38,953 bases of DNA from Planctomycetota bacterium (lineage in GTDB: Bacteria > Planctomycetota > JAJSAM01 > JAJVHW01): assembly GCA_021414065.1 (NCBI GenBank), contig JAIOPE010000082.1:1-38953 (forward strand), given 5' to 3'. The position numbers and the translations under genes were made by a program. Under the pieces are notes generated by a model. That model was not told the origin of the DNA. It did no database searches and saw only the letters and a program-made list of their open reading frames with translations. Positions within the stretch are counted from its first letter, which is position 1, and every line of letters starts with the position of its first letter. Positions 9,919-17,713 of the stretch are shown here, piece by piece.

Positions 9919-11333
9919 TGGCGGCGACCGCACCGGAACCGGACGACGTCCCGAGCGACGGCCCGTGGGCTCAGGCGTGGAAGCGTCTGCGTCGCAACCG
10001 CATGGCGATGGCCGGACTCGTGGTCGTTCTCGCGATGGCGCTGTCGGCCGTGCTCGCGCCTTGGATCGTGCCGTTCGACCCGCGCGAGATGGAGCGGTGG
10101 ACCGGCGCGCTGGCACCCGGCACGCGCCACCTTGAACTCTGCAACGAGATGGTGGTCGAGCGCGGGAAGGCGCCGCGCCCCCAGGACGTCCCGACGGCCG
10201 TCGGCAAGGCTGCGGTCGATGGCGCGGCGCACGTCTGGCGCATCGAGGTGCAGGACGAGGTGACGACGCTTCTTCGCGTCACGGTGGACGGCGGCAAGAT
10301 CCAGCAGATCGGCGAGGGCGGCAAGCGTCACACGACGCTTGAGATCGCTGAGGACGAGTTCATACGCGTGAAGGACGGCGGGGCCGTCGTGCGCGTGCCG
10401 GTGCTCGCGGTCGGCGGAGTTTTGCCCGCGCCCGCGCCGCAGCAGGCGGGACGCTTCGTGGTGATGGTCGAACGCGTGAAGCGACCGCCGGAAGCGAAGC
10501 GCACGGTCGAGATCGCGCTCGGCACGGACGGAAAGGTCACGACGGTCACGTCCGCCGGTGTTCCGGTGGATGGCGAGATGCGCGTCCGCGCCGAGAACGT
10601 GCGCGACACCTCGCTCGACGGTGCCCGCATCGAACACTCGCATCCGCTCGGCACGGACCAGGAAGGGCGCGACGTCCTGGCGCGCGTCCTCTTCGGCGCA
10701 CGGATCAGTCTGCTCGTCGGGATCGTGGCCACGTTCGTGAGTCTGTCGATCGGCGTGTTCTACGGCGCGATCGCGGGCTTCGCCGGCGGTCGCACCGACG
10801 TCTTCATGATGCGCGTGGTGGACGTGCTCTACGCGCTTCCGTACATCTTCCTCGTGATCATCCTGCTCGTGGCGTTCGGGCGCAGTCTGGTCATGCTTTT
10901 CATCGCTCTCGGTCTCGTCCAATGGCTCACCCCGGCGCGCGTCGTCCGCGGGCAGATCCTGTCGCTGAAGCGGCGCGAATTCGTGGACGCTTCGGTGACG
11001 CTCGGCGCCACGCCGTGGACGATTCTCATTCGCCACCTGATCCCGAACACGATGGGCGTGGTGGTTGTGTTCACGACGCTGACGATCCCCGCGGTCATCC
11101 TCGAAGAGTCCTTCCTGTCGTTCATCGGACTCACCGTTCTGTTCCGGGGCGAGCCGATCGACTCGTGGGGCGCGCTCGTTGACTACGGCCGGAACGCGCT
11201 CGGCGGCGACGGCGAACGCTGGTGGCTGCTCGTCTTCCCGGCCGCGGCGATGAGCCTCACGCTCTTCTCCCTCAACTTCCTCGGTGACGGTCTGCGCGAC
11301 GCGCTCGATCCGCGGCAGAAGGGGCGGGGCTGA
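9918..11333 (+). CDS. oppC: Oligopeptide ABC transporter permease OppC with enlarged periplasmic loop (system 2)
   Basis: OppC-type permease, 471 residues. N-terminal motif [17 protein letters not shown] and the first membrane helix are followed by about 200 residues of periplasmic sequence, mostly predicted beta-rich. The transport domain then begins at [20 protein letters not shown]. Coupling loop [14 protein letters not shown] and terminal [14 protein letters not shown] are standard. The large insertion parallels that of the system 1 OppC but differs in sequence, and may form a docking surface for the binding protein. Start and stop overlap the neighbours by one base, indicating translational coupling. 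Confidence 0.94.
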   Translation: MAATAPEPDDVPSDGPWAQAWKRLRRNRMAMAGLVVVLAMALSAVLAPWIVPFDPREMERWTGALAPGTRHLELCNEMVVERGKAPRPQDVPTAVGKAAVDGAAHVWRIEVQDEVTTLLRVTVDGGKIQQIGEGGKRHTTLEIAEDEFIRVKDGGAVVRVPVLAVGGVLPAPAPQQAGRFVVMVERVKRPPEAKRTVEIALGTDGKVTTVTSAGVPVDGEMRVRAENVRDTSLDGARIEHSHPLGTDQEGRDVLARVLFGARISLLVGIVATFVSLSIGVFYGAIAGFAGGRTDVFMMRVVDVLYALPYIFLVIILLVAFGRSLVMLFIALGLVQWLTPARVVRGQILSLKRREFVDASVTLGATPWTILIRHLIPNTMGVVVVFTTLTIPAVILEESFLSFIGLTVLFRGEPIDSWGALVDYGRNALGGDGERWWLLVFPAAAMSLTLFSLNFLGDGLRDALDPRQKGRG

Positions 11334-12367
11334 TGGCGGACGACACGCCGCTCCTGCGGCTCGACAAGCTCTCGACGTGGTTCCGCACGGACCGCGGGCC
11401 CGTGAAGGCCGTGGACGGCGTGGACCTCGAAGTGCGCGCCGGCGAGAGCGTCGGCGTGGTGGGGGAGTCGGGCTCGGGCAAGAGCGTCACGATGCTCTCG
11501 GTGATGCGCCTCGTGCCGTCGCCGCCGGCGCAGCACCAGGGTCGCGTGCTCTGGAAGGGCGAGGACGTCTTCGGATGGAACGCGAGGCGCGTGCGGAAGT
11601 TCCGCGGCCGCGAGTGCGCGATGATCTTCCAGGACCCGATGACGAGTCTGAACCCGTATCTGAAGATCGGGCTGCAACTCACGGAGTCGATCGAGTTGCA
11701 CCTGGGCCTTGGGCACCACGCGGCTCGCGGGCGCGCCGCGGAGATGCTCGGACGCGTCGGCATCGCGATGCCCGAGCAGCGTCTCGACGACTACCCGCAC
11801 CAGTTCTCCGGCGGCATGCGGCAGCGCGTGATGATCGCGATGGCGCTCTCGTGCGACCCGCAACTGCTCATCGCCGACGAGCCGACGACCGCGCTCGACG
11901 TGACGATCCAGGCGCAGATCCTCGAACTCATCGACGCGCAGCGGAAGGCCGCCGGCACGGGCCTCGTGCTCATCACGCACTCGCTCGGCGTCGTCGCCGG
12001 GATGTGCGACCGCACGGTTGTCATGTACGCCGGTCGGGTCGTCGAAGAAGGCCGCACCGAGGACGTCTTCGCGTCGCCGCGGATGCCGTACACGATCGGA
12101 CTCCTGAAGAGCGTGCCGCGCCTCGACGTGCGGGAGACGCGGCTCGTCCCCGTCCCGGGCACTCCGCCCGACCCGCAGCGACTTCCGAGCGGTTGCCCGT
12201 TCCGCGTGCGTTGCCCGTGGGCCGAGGATCGGTGTGCCGCGGAACGTCCCGAACTCCGCGAGGTGCAGGCCCCCGGCGCGGCGCGCCACCGGATCGCGTG
12301 CCACGTGGACGTGACGACGACGCCTCCGCGGCACGATCCTGCGTCGTTCGGGAAGGTGAACCCGTGA
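11333..12367 (+). CDS. oppD: Oligopeptide ABC transporter ATPase OppD (system 2)
   Basis: ATPase subunit, 344 residues. Walker A GESGSGKS (44-51), [11 protein letters not shown], signature FSGGMRQRV, Walker [13 protein letters not shown], switch His in LITHSLGVV. The C-terminal cysteine cluster [11 protein letters not shown] and IACHV is present. Very similar to the system 1 OppD over the catalytic core. Start overlaps oppC by one base (TGATG) and stop overlaps oppF by four (GTGA). Confidence 0.95.
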   Translation: MADDTPLLRLDKLSTWFRTDRGPVKAVDGVDLEVRAGESVGVVGESGSGKSVTMLSVMRLVPSPPAQHQGRVLWKGEDVFGWNARRVRKFRGRECAMIFQDPMTSLNPYLKIGLQLTESIELHLGLGHHAARGRAAEMLGRVGIAMPEQRLDDYPHQFSGGMRQRVMIAMALSCDPQLLIADEPTTALDVTIQAQILELIDAQRKAAGTGLVLITHSLGVVAGMCDRTVVMYAGRVVEEGRTEDVFASPRMPYTIGLLKSVPRLDVRETRLVPVPGTPPDPQRLPSGCPFRVRCPWAEDRCAAERPELREVQAPGAARHRIACHVDVTTTPPRHDPASFGKVNP

Positions 12368-13404
12368 CGGGCGAACCGCTCCTCACCGTGCGCGGACTCG
12401 AGGTCCACTTCCCGATCGAGCGCGGCGTGTTCTTCCGTCACGAGATCGGCCGCGTGCGAGCCGTGGACGGCATCTCTTTCGAGCTGCGCCAGGGCGAGAC
12501 GCTCGGCCTCGTCGGCGAGTCCGGCTGCGGAAAGAGCACCACGGCGCGCGCGATCATCCGGCTCGTCCAGCCGACCGCGGGCGAGGTGCGTTTCCTCGGC
12601 CACGACCTCGCGACGCTCGACGAGGAGACCATGCGCCGCGAGGTGCGGCGGCACCTGCAGATGATCTTCCAGGACCCGTACGCGTGCCTCAACCCGCGCA
12701 TGACGGTCGAGCAGCTCGTCGGCGAGCCGCTCCGCAACTTCGGCCTCTCCACGTTTGGCCTCGCCGGCACCGGCGACCTGCGCGATCGCGTCACGGAGCT
12801 GCTCCAGCTCGTCGGCCTCTCGCCGCGTCACCTCGACCGGTACCCGCACGAGTTCTCCGGCGGCCAGCGCCAGCGCATCGGCATCGCCCGCGCCCTCGCC
12901 GCGAACCCGCAGGTCGTACTCTGCGACGAGCCGGTGAGCGCGCTCGACGTCTCGATCCAGGCGCAGGTGGTCAACCTGCTCCAGGACCTCCAGGACCAGC
13001 TCGGACTCACGTACCTGTTCATCGCGCACGATCTGGCGGTCGTGCGCCACATCAGCGACCGCGTGGCGGTGATGTACCTCGGCCGCATCGTCGAGGTCGC
13101 GCCCGCGGACGAGATCTACGACCTGCCGCTCCACCCGTACACCGTGGCGCTTCTCTCCGCGATCCCGATCCCCGACCCGGCCGTCCAGCGCAGCCGTCAC
13201 CGCATTGCGCTCCAGGGCGAGATCCCGAGCCCGACGAAGCAGTACCAGGGCTGTCGGTTCGCCGACCGCTGCCCCGTGAAGATCGCGCGCTGCCACACCG
13301 AGGACCCGCCCCTCGTCGAGCACCGCCCCGGCCACGTCGCCGCCTGCTGGGTCACCGGCCCGAACGGCCTCGCTGCTGGCGCGATGGGCGGCCGGGCCGA
13401 CTGA
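12364..13404 (+). CDS. oppF: Oligopeptide ABC transporter ATPase OppF (system 2)
   Basis: Second ATPase of system 2, 346 residues. Walker A GESGCGKS (51-58), [14 protein letters not shown], signature [10 protein letters not shown], Walker [12 protein letters not shown], switch FIAHDLAVV (normal, unlike system 1 OppF). C-terminal cysteine cluster [19 protein letters not shown] start overlapping the oppD stop. The gene ends immediately against the convergent sigma-factor gene, the two stop codons forming TGATCA with no spacer, so no terminator can lie between them. Confidence 0.95.
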   Translation: MTGEPLLTVRGLEVHFPIERGVFFRHEIGRVRAVDGISFELRQGETLGLVGESGCGKSTTARAIIRLVQPTAGEVRFLGHDLATLDEETMRREVRRHLQMIFQDPYACLNPRMTVEQLVGEPLRNFGLSTFGLAGTGDLRDRVTELLQLVGLSPRHLDRYPHEFSGGQRQRIGIARALAANPQVVLCDEPVSALDVSIQAQVVNLLQDLQDQLGLTYLFIAHDLAVVRHISDRVAVMYLGRIVEVAPADEIYDLPLHPYTVALLSAIPIPDPAVQRSRHRIALQGEIPSPTKQYQGCRFADRCPVKIARCHTEDPPLVEHRPGHVAACWVTGPNGLAAGAMGGRAD

Positions 13405-15738
13405 TCAGCGCGGGGCCGATGGTTCGGCCTGCGTGTCTGCGATCTCGACTGTCGCGCCCTCGACGATCGTGACCTCGCCCTGGCGCGTCGCCACGACACG
13501 GCCTTCGGATGCGAGCGTTTCGAGTCGGGCAGTGCGGAGACGCCAACGCAGGCGGCCCGGAGGAAACGCGGGCAGCCACAGCGGAGTCGCGGTGCCGCCG
13601 ACTGTCTCCATCAGCACCTCGAACTCGCCGTCACCGATCGCGAAGGCGATCTCCGCCTCGCACTCGGAAGGGATCGAGGGTATCCACCGGACGTGTCCCC
13701 CCGGTCGCGCGACGAGTCGTGCCTCAGCGATCGCACCTGCGACGACTTCGACCGGGACGACGTCGGCGCACCAGTTGTGCGCGAGCAGATAGAGCCGGTA
13801 CGAGCCGGGCGCGACGACGTCGTTGACGTAGGAACCGTCCGCCTGTCGCGCGAGCTGGCCGCCAATGCGAAGGTCCGGGTTCCAGATGCCGGGCCCGAAC
13901 GGCGCACCGGCGCGGCCACCCGCGATGACGGCGGACGACTCCGGAACCCGACCATCCGGGAACTCGACCGCGACCCAGAGACGACCCGGCTCGGTCGCGA
14001 CCACGCGCAGTCGCACGTCCGTGTCCCACGGATCGACGTGAAGAGGCGTCAGGACGGGGCCGAGTGACTTCGTCCTGACCCAGACGAGCCAATCGCCCGG
14101 GCGGAGGCCGTCGATTGCTGCCGTCACGCTGCCGGTGCGCTGCGCCCGGGACACCCGGAGCGATGCGGCGTCGCGTCCATCGTCGAACCCGGCGTTGGAG
14201 ACGACCATCGCAGAGAGGTCAGTCAGCTCGGGACCCAGCGGCCGACCGTCGCGATCGGAGAAGTCGATCGTCGCGCGCGCCGTTCCCGGATTGCGGAGGC
14301 GGACGACGACGCGCAGGTCCAAGTTGCCGCCGACCGTCTCCAGCCCCACGTAGGGCGTCAGCCAGTGGGGTGCATTCAGCGCGGAAGGGAAGACGTTCAC
14401 GCGCCACGTTCCTGGGCCTGTAGCGTCGAACCGGAAGGACCCGTCGGGCCCCGTGACGACGCTCGTGCCGATCGCGGCGCCGTTCTTCGGGCTTCCGAGC
14501 CACGCCACGGCTCCAGCGACCGGGTCGCCCTCCGGTGTCACCACCCGCCCGGCGATCGGTGCGCGCATGGGCACCATGATGTCGCCCGCCTCGACCACGC
14601 CAGGAGTCATCGGCGGCAGCTTCGAGAGCACCGTCGCGAAGCGACTCTCATCCACCATCAGCAGGGTCGATTTCGAACCGTCGGCTGGGTGCGGCAGGAC
14701 GAAGCGTCCGTCGTCGCCCGTGCGGACGACCGGCCCGAAGGTGCCACCCGGCCGGTCCCGCCGCACTGCGGCGTTCGCGACCGGCTGCCCGCCGGGGCCG
14801 ATGACGCGTCCGACGATGCGGTCGGCGGGCGGCTCCGAGTCGTTCGCGGTGAGCTGGGCCGACGTTGCAGTCGTTGCTGCGCCTGTCGCGCCGACGGGCA
14901 AATTCTCGTCCGAGTCGCGAACGCGCGCGCGCGGCGACCGGTGGCCGTGCGGCGCCGCGCGCTTCATCTGTGGCAGGTTCGCGTCCGAGGCACTCGAGCC
15001 CGTCTGGCTCGCGACGTCCGGGGAAACTGCCGTTGCGAAACTGCCCATCGCCGCCGCAGCTGCGGCGCAACACGCCGCAAGGAGCAGCACCCCTGCCGCG
15101 AAGTTCCATGTCGCCGCAGCGGCGAGCGCCCCGGCCGCCAACGGCGCGAGCGGGAGGTCCTCGGCTCTCACATTGCCGAGGTCCGCAGCCGCGAACAGCC
15201 ACACCCGCCGCCCGCCGCAGTCGCGATCCAACCGCGCGCGCAGCATCGACAAGCCGCGCGAGAGTCGCTTCCATGCGACTTCGGGCGGCACGCCGAGCCG
15301 AGCCGCCACCTCGCGCGGCGCAAGTCCATCGAGCCAGCGAAGCCGGATCGCGGTGCGGTAGGGCTCATCGAGCGCTTCCACGGCTGCGAGCAGTGCCCGC
15401 GCGGTTTCGAGTCGCTCCGAGGTCTCGGTCGCGACGGTGGACGCCTCTGGTCGTGCAACGGTGGACTCGAGTCCCAGGCGTCGGCGCCAGTCACGCTGCA
15501 TGCGTCGCGCGGCATTCCTCGCGACCGCTGCGAGCCAACTGCGAACGGCGCCCGGCTGCGTCGGACCTTTGCCGAGCGCGGCAAAGCACGTCTCCTGGAC
15601 GACGTCGTCCGCAGACGACTCGTCGCGAACGAGCGACCTGGCGAGTCGCCGGAGCCAGGCAAGCGTCGCCCCGTCGTCGCCCAGTTCACGGACGACCTCT
15701 CGGTCCACGTCGCGATCGGCGTCTCTCCGGTCCGTCAT
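13405..15738 (-). CDS. ECF sigma factor fused to membrane segment and carboxypeptidase regulatory-like domains
   Basis: N-terminal sigma-70 region 2 (about 26-90: LRRLARSLVRDESSADDVVQ, then SWLAAVARNAARR) and region 4 (about 118-172: PYRTAIRLRWLDGLAPREVA and the helix-turn-helix ARLGVPPEVAWKRLSR). A hydrophobic Ala/Leu-rich segment (195-238) follows, enough for one or two membrane helices. A long exported-looking C-terminal part then has at least two carboxypeptidase regulatory-like beta-sandwich repeats (VGRVIGPGGQPVANAAV with DGRFVLP; AGRVVTPEGDPVAGAV with DGSFRF). The predicted protein is a membrane-tethered ECF sigma factor with an extracytoplasmic sensor or adhesive region in place of a separate anti-sigma factor. 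The ATG at 15738 is preceded by GGAGG; a GTG at 15750 is not. No protease site is identified. Target promoters unknown. Confidence 0.88.
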   Translation of the reverse strand: MTDRRDADRDVDREVVRELGDDGATLAWLRRLARSLVRDESSADDVVQETCFAALGKGPTQPGAVRSWLAAVARNAARRMQRDWRRRLGLESTVARPEASTVATETSERLETARALLAAVEALDEPYRTAIRLRWLDGLAPREVAARLGVPPEVAWKRLSRGLSMLRARLDRDCGGRRVWLFAAADLGNVRAEDLPLAPLAAGALAAAATWNFAAGVLLLAACCAAAAAAMGSFATAVSPDVASQTGSSASDANLPQMKRAAPHGHRSPRARVRDSDENLPVGATGAATTATSAQLTANDSEPPADRIVGRVIGPGGQPVANAAVRRDRPGGTFGPVVRTGDDGRFVLPHPADGSKSTLLMVDESRFATVLSKLPPMTPGVVEAGDIMVPMRAPIAGRVVTPEGDPVAGAVAWLGSPKNGAAIGTSVVTGPDGSFRFDATGPGTWRVNVFPSALNAPHWLTPYVGLETVGGNLDLRVVVRLRNPGTARATIDFSDRDGRPLGPELTDLSAMVVSNAGFDDGRDAASLRVSRAQRTGSVTAAIDGLRPGDWLVWVRTKSLGPVLTPLHVDPWDTDVRLRVVATEPGRLWVAVEFPDGRVPESSAVIAGGRAGAPFGPGIWNPDLRIGGQLARQADGSYVNDVVAPGSYRLYLLAHNWCADVVPVEVVAGAIAEARLVARPGGHVRWIPSIPSECEAEIAFAIGDGEFEVLMETVGGTATPLWLPAFPPGRLRWRLRTARLETLASEGRVVATRQGEVTIVEGATVEIADTQAEPSAPR

Positions 15739-15799
15739 TTCGTCCTCCACAAAGAGGAGCCCGCCGTCACCGGATCCTGACGAATCAGTCGTTGGCGCC

Positions 15800-16210
15800 C
15801 TAGTTGCCGCGGTCGGGGACGCGGGCCACGCAGTCGATCTCGACGAGCGCGTCCTTCGGGAGGCGGGAGACGGCGACGGTGGCGCGGGCGGGCGGGCGCT
15901 CGGTGCCGAAGAAGCGGCCGTAGATCTCGTTCACGGTCTGGAACTGGCCCATGTCGGTCAGGTAGACGGTGCAGCGGACGACGTCGTGGGGCGTGGCGCC
16001 CGCAGCCGCGAGCACAGCGCGTAGGTTCGCGAGGACGCGGTCGGTCTGCCGGGCCACGGCCTCCGGGCCGGTCGCTTCGATCATGTTGCCCGTGAGCGGA
16101 TCGATCGCGATCTGGCCCGAGCACCAGAGCCAACCGTCCATGAGGACGGCCTGGGCGTAGGGTCCGATCGCCTTCGGGGCGTCGGGAGAGGCGATCTGTG
16201 TGCGTGTCAT
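15800..16210 (-). CDS. ridA: RidA/YjgF/UK114 family enamine/imine deaminase
   Basis: 136-residue RidA protein. Members hydrolyse reactive 2-aminoacrylate and related enamines released by PLP enzymes and act as cytosolic trimers. Family motifs seen: IGPYAQAV with the conserved Tyr18, WLWCSGQIAIDPLTG, NLRAVLAAAG, VNEIYGRFF, the catalytic Arg in PPARATVAVSRLP and the conserved Glu in VEIDCVA. Start chosen at ATG 16210 with GGAGG six bases upstream; the longer frame to 16369 adds sequence unlike RidA. It is followed by the sigma-factor fusion 62 bases downstream, possibly co-transcribed. Confidence 0.95.
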   Translation of the reverse strand: MTRTQIASPDAPKAIGPYAQAVLMDGWLWCSGQIAIDPLTGNMIEATGPEAVARQTDRVLANLRAVLAAAGATPHDVVRCTVYLTDMGQFQTVNEIYGRFFGTERPPARATVAVSRLPKDALVEIDCVARVPDRGN

Positions 16211-16704
16211 GCTGAACCTCCGGGGCGGGAAGAGGCCGACATGCATCCTGCGACACCTTCCCAACGGCCGTGAGATATCCCCTTGCAGGGTCCGTTCACG
16301 GCCCCTGAGTTGAGCGGCCAAGGACCGGAGTTCGCCGGGTCGATGTGCATGGCTCTGAGCAGGTCGCACGCGATGGAGGTCGGCCCGATGAGAGAGATGC
16401 TGCTCCCCTGGGAGTTCGTCAACGCGGTCGCGTGCATCCGCGTACGGAGGAACTTCGTCGTGCGGGGATACGGCAGCGCCTCGCCGTGCTCACGCTCAAC
16501 GCTCTTGCGCACAACGTGATGCGCGCCGTCGAGCTGGTCGCCACGCCCACCTGACCGGCCGAGGGGGTCGAACGACCCGAGAGGCCGAGCGCAGGCCCAC
16601 CGGCCGGCGGGCGGACGTTCGGGCGGTCGCGACGGGAGGTATGAAGGGGCTGCCCGGGACGACTGGCGAAGCGGTGCGCACGAGCGCGACCACCGGCAGT
16701 CCTC
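16211..16704. other. Gene-poor intergenic region with faint transposase-like relic
   Basis: No convincing gene. On the plus strand, 16345-16554 encodes an open frame whose end (RQRLAVLTLNALAHNVMRAV) resembles the last helix of DDE transposases of the IS4/IS1380 type. The upstream part does not continue the similarity and could only be recovered with a frame change. A short hairpin GGGTCG-AA-CGACCC lies at 16565-16578. The region may hold the ridA promoter and the decayed end of an insertion sequence; the latter is a weak call. Confidence 0.25.
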
Positions 16705-16757
16705 AAAAACTGAACGGCTGAGAAGGAAGCGCGAAGCGACTACTTCTCAGCCGTTCA
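16705..16757 (-). terminator. Intrinsic terminator of the HAD phosphatase gene
   Basis: Perfect 15-bp stem: TGAACGGCTGAGAAG at 16711-16725 and its complement at 16743-16757, with a 17-base loop. On the minus strand it is followed by TTTTT (complement of 16705-16709). The TGA stop codon of the HAD gene is the first triplet of the hairpin. This is a textbook Rho-independent terminator. Confidence 0.88.
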
Positions 16758-17501
16758 AAGATCCGCGTGCCCGAAGTCGTCGCGCAGGATCTGGAGCAGC
16801 TCGTGGAAGCTCCGGATCTCGTAGTCCGCGGGCACCGACCCCTCGATGTTCGCGTGCTTGCCACCCTGCCAGCGGTGGCGCACGGCGACCATCCCGAGCG
16901 CCTTCGCCGGCGCGATGTCGCTCTCCGGGTGGTCGCCGACGTACATCGCTTCGTCGGGGCGGACGCCGACCTCGTTGCACGCGCGTTGGTAGAGCTTCCG
17001 GTTCGGCTTGCTGATGCCGATCTGGTCGGAGATGAAGATCGCCTTCGGCGTCAGGTAGGGGACCACTCCCAAGCGCACGAGCTTCTCCGCCTGCTTGATC
17101 TCGAGGCCCTCGGTGATCACGCCGATCGTCAGGTCCGAGCCGCGGCGGATGCGCTGGAGCACGTCCGGGACGTCGCGGAACGGGAAGAGGCTCCGGTACT
17201 TGGTGTCGTGGTACGCGCCGACGGCAGCCGCCACGAGGATCGCCGGATTGACCTCGGGGAGCGCGCTCGCGGGGAGGCGCCGGAGCAGGCGGTCATAGTG
17301 AAACGGGTAGTTCGACCCGAACTCGCTGATGACTTCTTGCAGCTCGGCCATCGCCTCGTCGAGGCGCAGGTGGAGTCCGTGTCGGATCATCGCGTCCATT
17401 GCGGCTCTGCGAGCGGCTGCAGCGAACTCGCTGGTCGAATAGAGCGTGTCGTCGATGTCGAGGAAGAGCGCCCTGAGTGTTCGCGTCACGCGCCCCAGCA
17501 T
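16755..17501 (-). CDS. HAD-superfamily (subfamily IA) phosphatase, TIGR02253-like
   Basis: Cytosolic haloacid-dehalogenase-fold hydrolase, 248 residues. Motif I FLDIDDTLY gives the nucleophile Asp15 and acid/base Asp17; motif II is the Thr of GVITEG; motif III the Lys of SKPNRKLY; motif IV is GDHPESDI. The cap-region pattern EVISEFGSNYPFHYDRLLRRL is characteristic of the TIGR02253 group, best known from archaea. Substrate unknown. The ATG at 17501 fits the family start, just ahead of motif I. Followed directly by an intrinsic terminator. It lies downstream of the secretin gene but is separated from it by a stable hairpin, so it is probably transcribed independently. Confidence 0.9.
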   Translation of the reverse strand: MLGRVTRTLRALFLDIDDTLYSTSEFAAAARRAAMDAMIRHGLHLRLDEAMAELQEVISEFGSNYPFHYDRLLRRLPASALPEVNPAILVAAAVGAYHDTKYRSLFPFRDVPDVLQRIRRGSDLTIGVITEGLEIKQAEKLVRLGVVPYLTPKAIFISDQIGISKPNRKLYQRACNEVGVRPDEAMYVGDHPESDIAPAKALGMVAVRHRWQGGKHANIEGSVPADYEIRSFHELLQILRDDFGHADL

Positions 17502-17527
17502 ACGGTCCCGCGCAGCCGGAATCGAAA

Positions 17528-17560
17528 GGCCCCCGGCGGTCCCGAAGGACGCCGGGGGCC
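17528..17560 (-). terminator. GC-rich UUCG hairpin downstream of secretin gene
   Basis: The left arm 17528-17542 and right arm 17547-17560 pair over about 14 bp with one bulged G. On the minus-strand transcript the loop is UUCG closed by C-G, an extra-stable tetraloop, followed by CUUUCGAUU. It lies between the secretin stop (17714) and the HAD start (17501), so it probably terminates the secretin transcript. Confidence 0.65.
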
Positions 17561-17628
17561 CAGAAAGTCGTAGGAGGGCGGATCGACAACTCCGGAGTCA
17601 GGTTCCGATACGCGAGCTACTGCGCACC

Positions 17629-17705
17629 GGAGCCGGCCCGGACCGAGGAGTCAACGTCTCTGCGATCGTGGCGATGCTCCCGACGACGTAGGGACGAGCT
17701 CCGAC
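17629..17705 (+). repeat. Diverged dispersed copy of the ~86-base repeat family
   Basis: Contains CCGGCCCGGACCGAGGAG, ATCGTGG, CCCGACGACGTAGGGACGAG and CTCCGA in the same order and spacing as the units in 38643-38953, with one base missing in the centre. It ends eight bases from the stop codon of the secretin gene (minus strand). The inverted-repeat core is weaker here than in the right-edge copies. It shows the repeat family is dispersed as well as tandem. Confidence 0.75.
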
Positions 17706-17713
17706 GACAACGA

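Noticed and set aside
7108..10116. 1002-codon open frame on the minus strand
   Set aside because: Antisense of oppA and oppB of system 2; Arg/His/Glu-rich without motifs, while the plus strand has clear conserved families.
16561..16580. tRNA T-arm-like hairpin (GGGTCGAACGACCC)
   Set aside because: No acceptor, D or anticodon arms can be built around it; it is a short palindrome.
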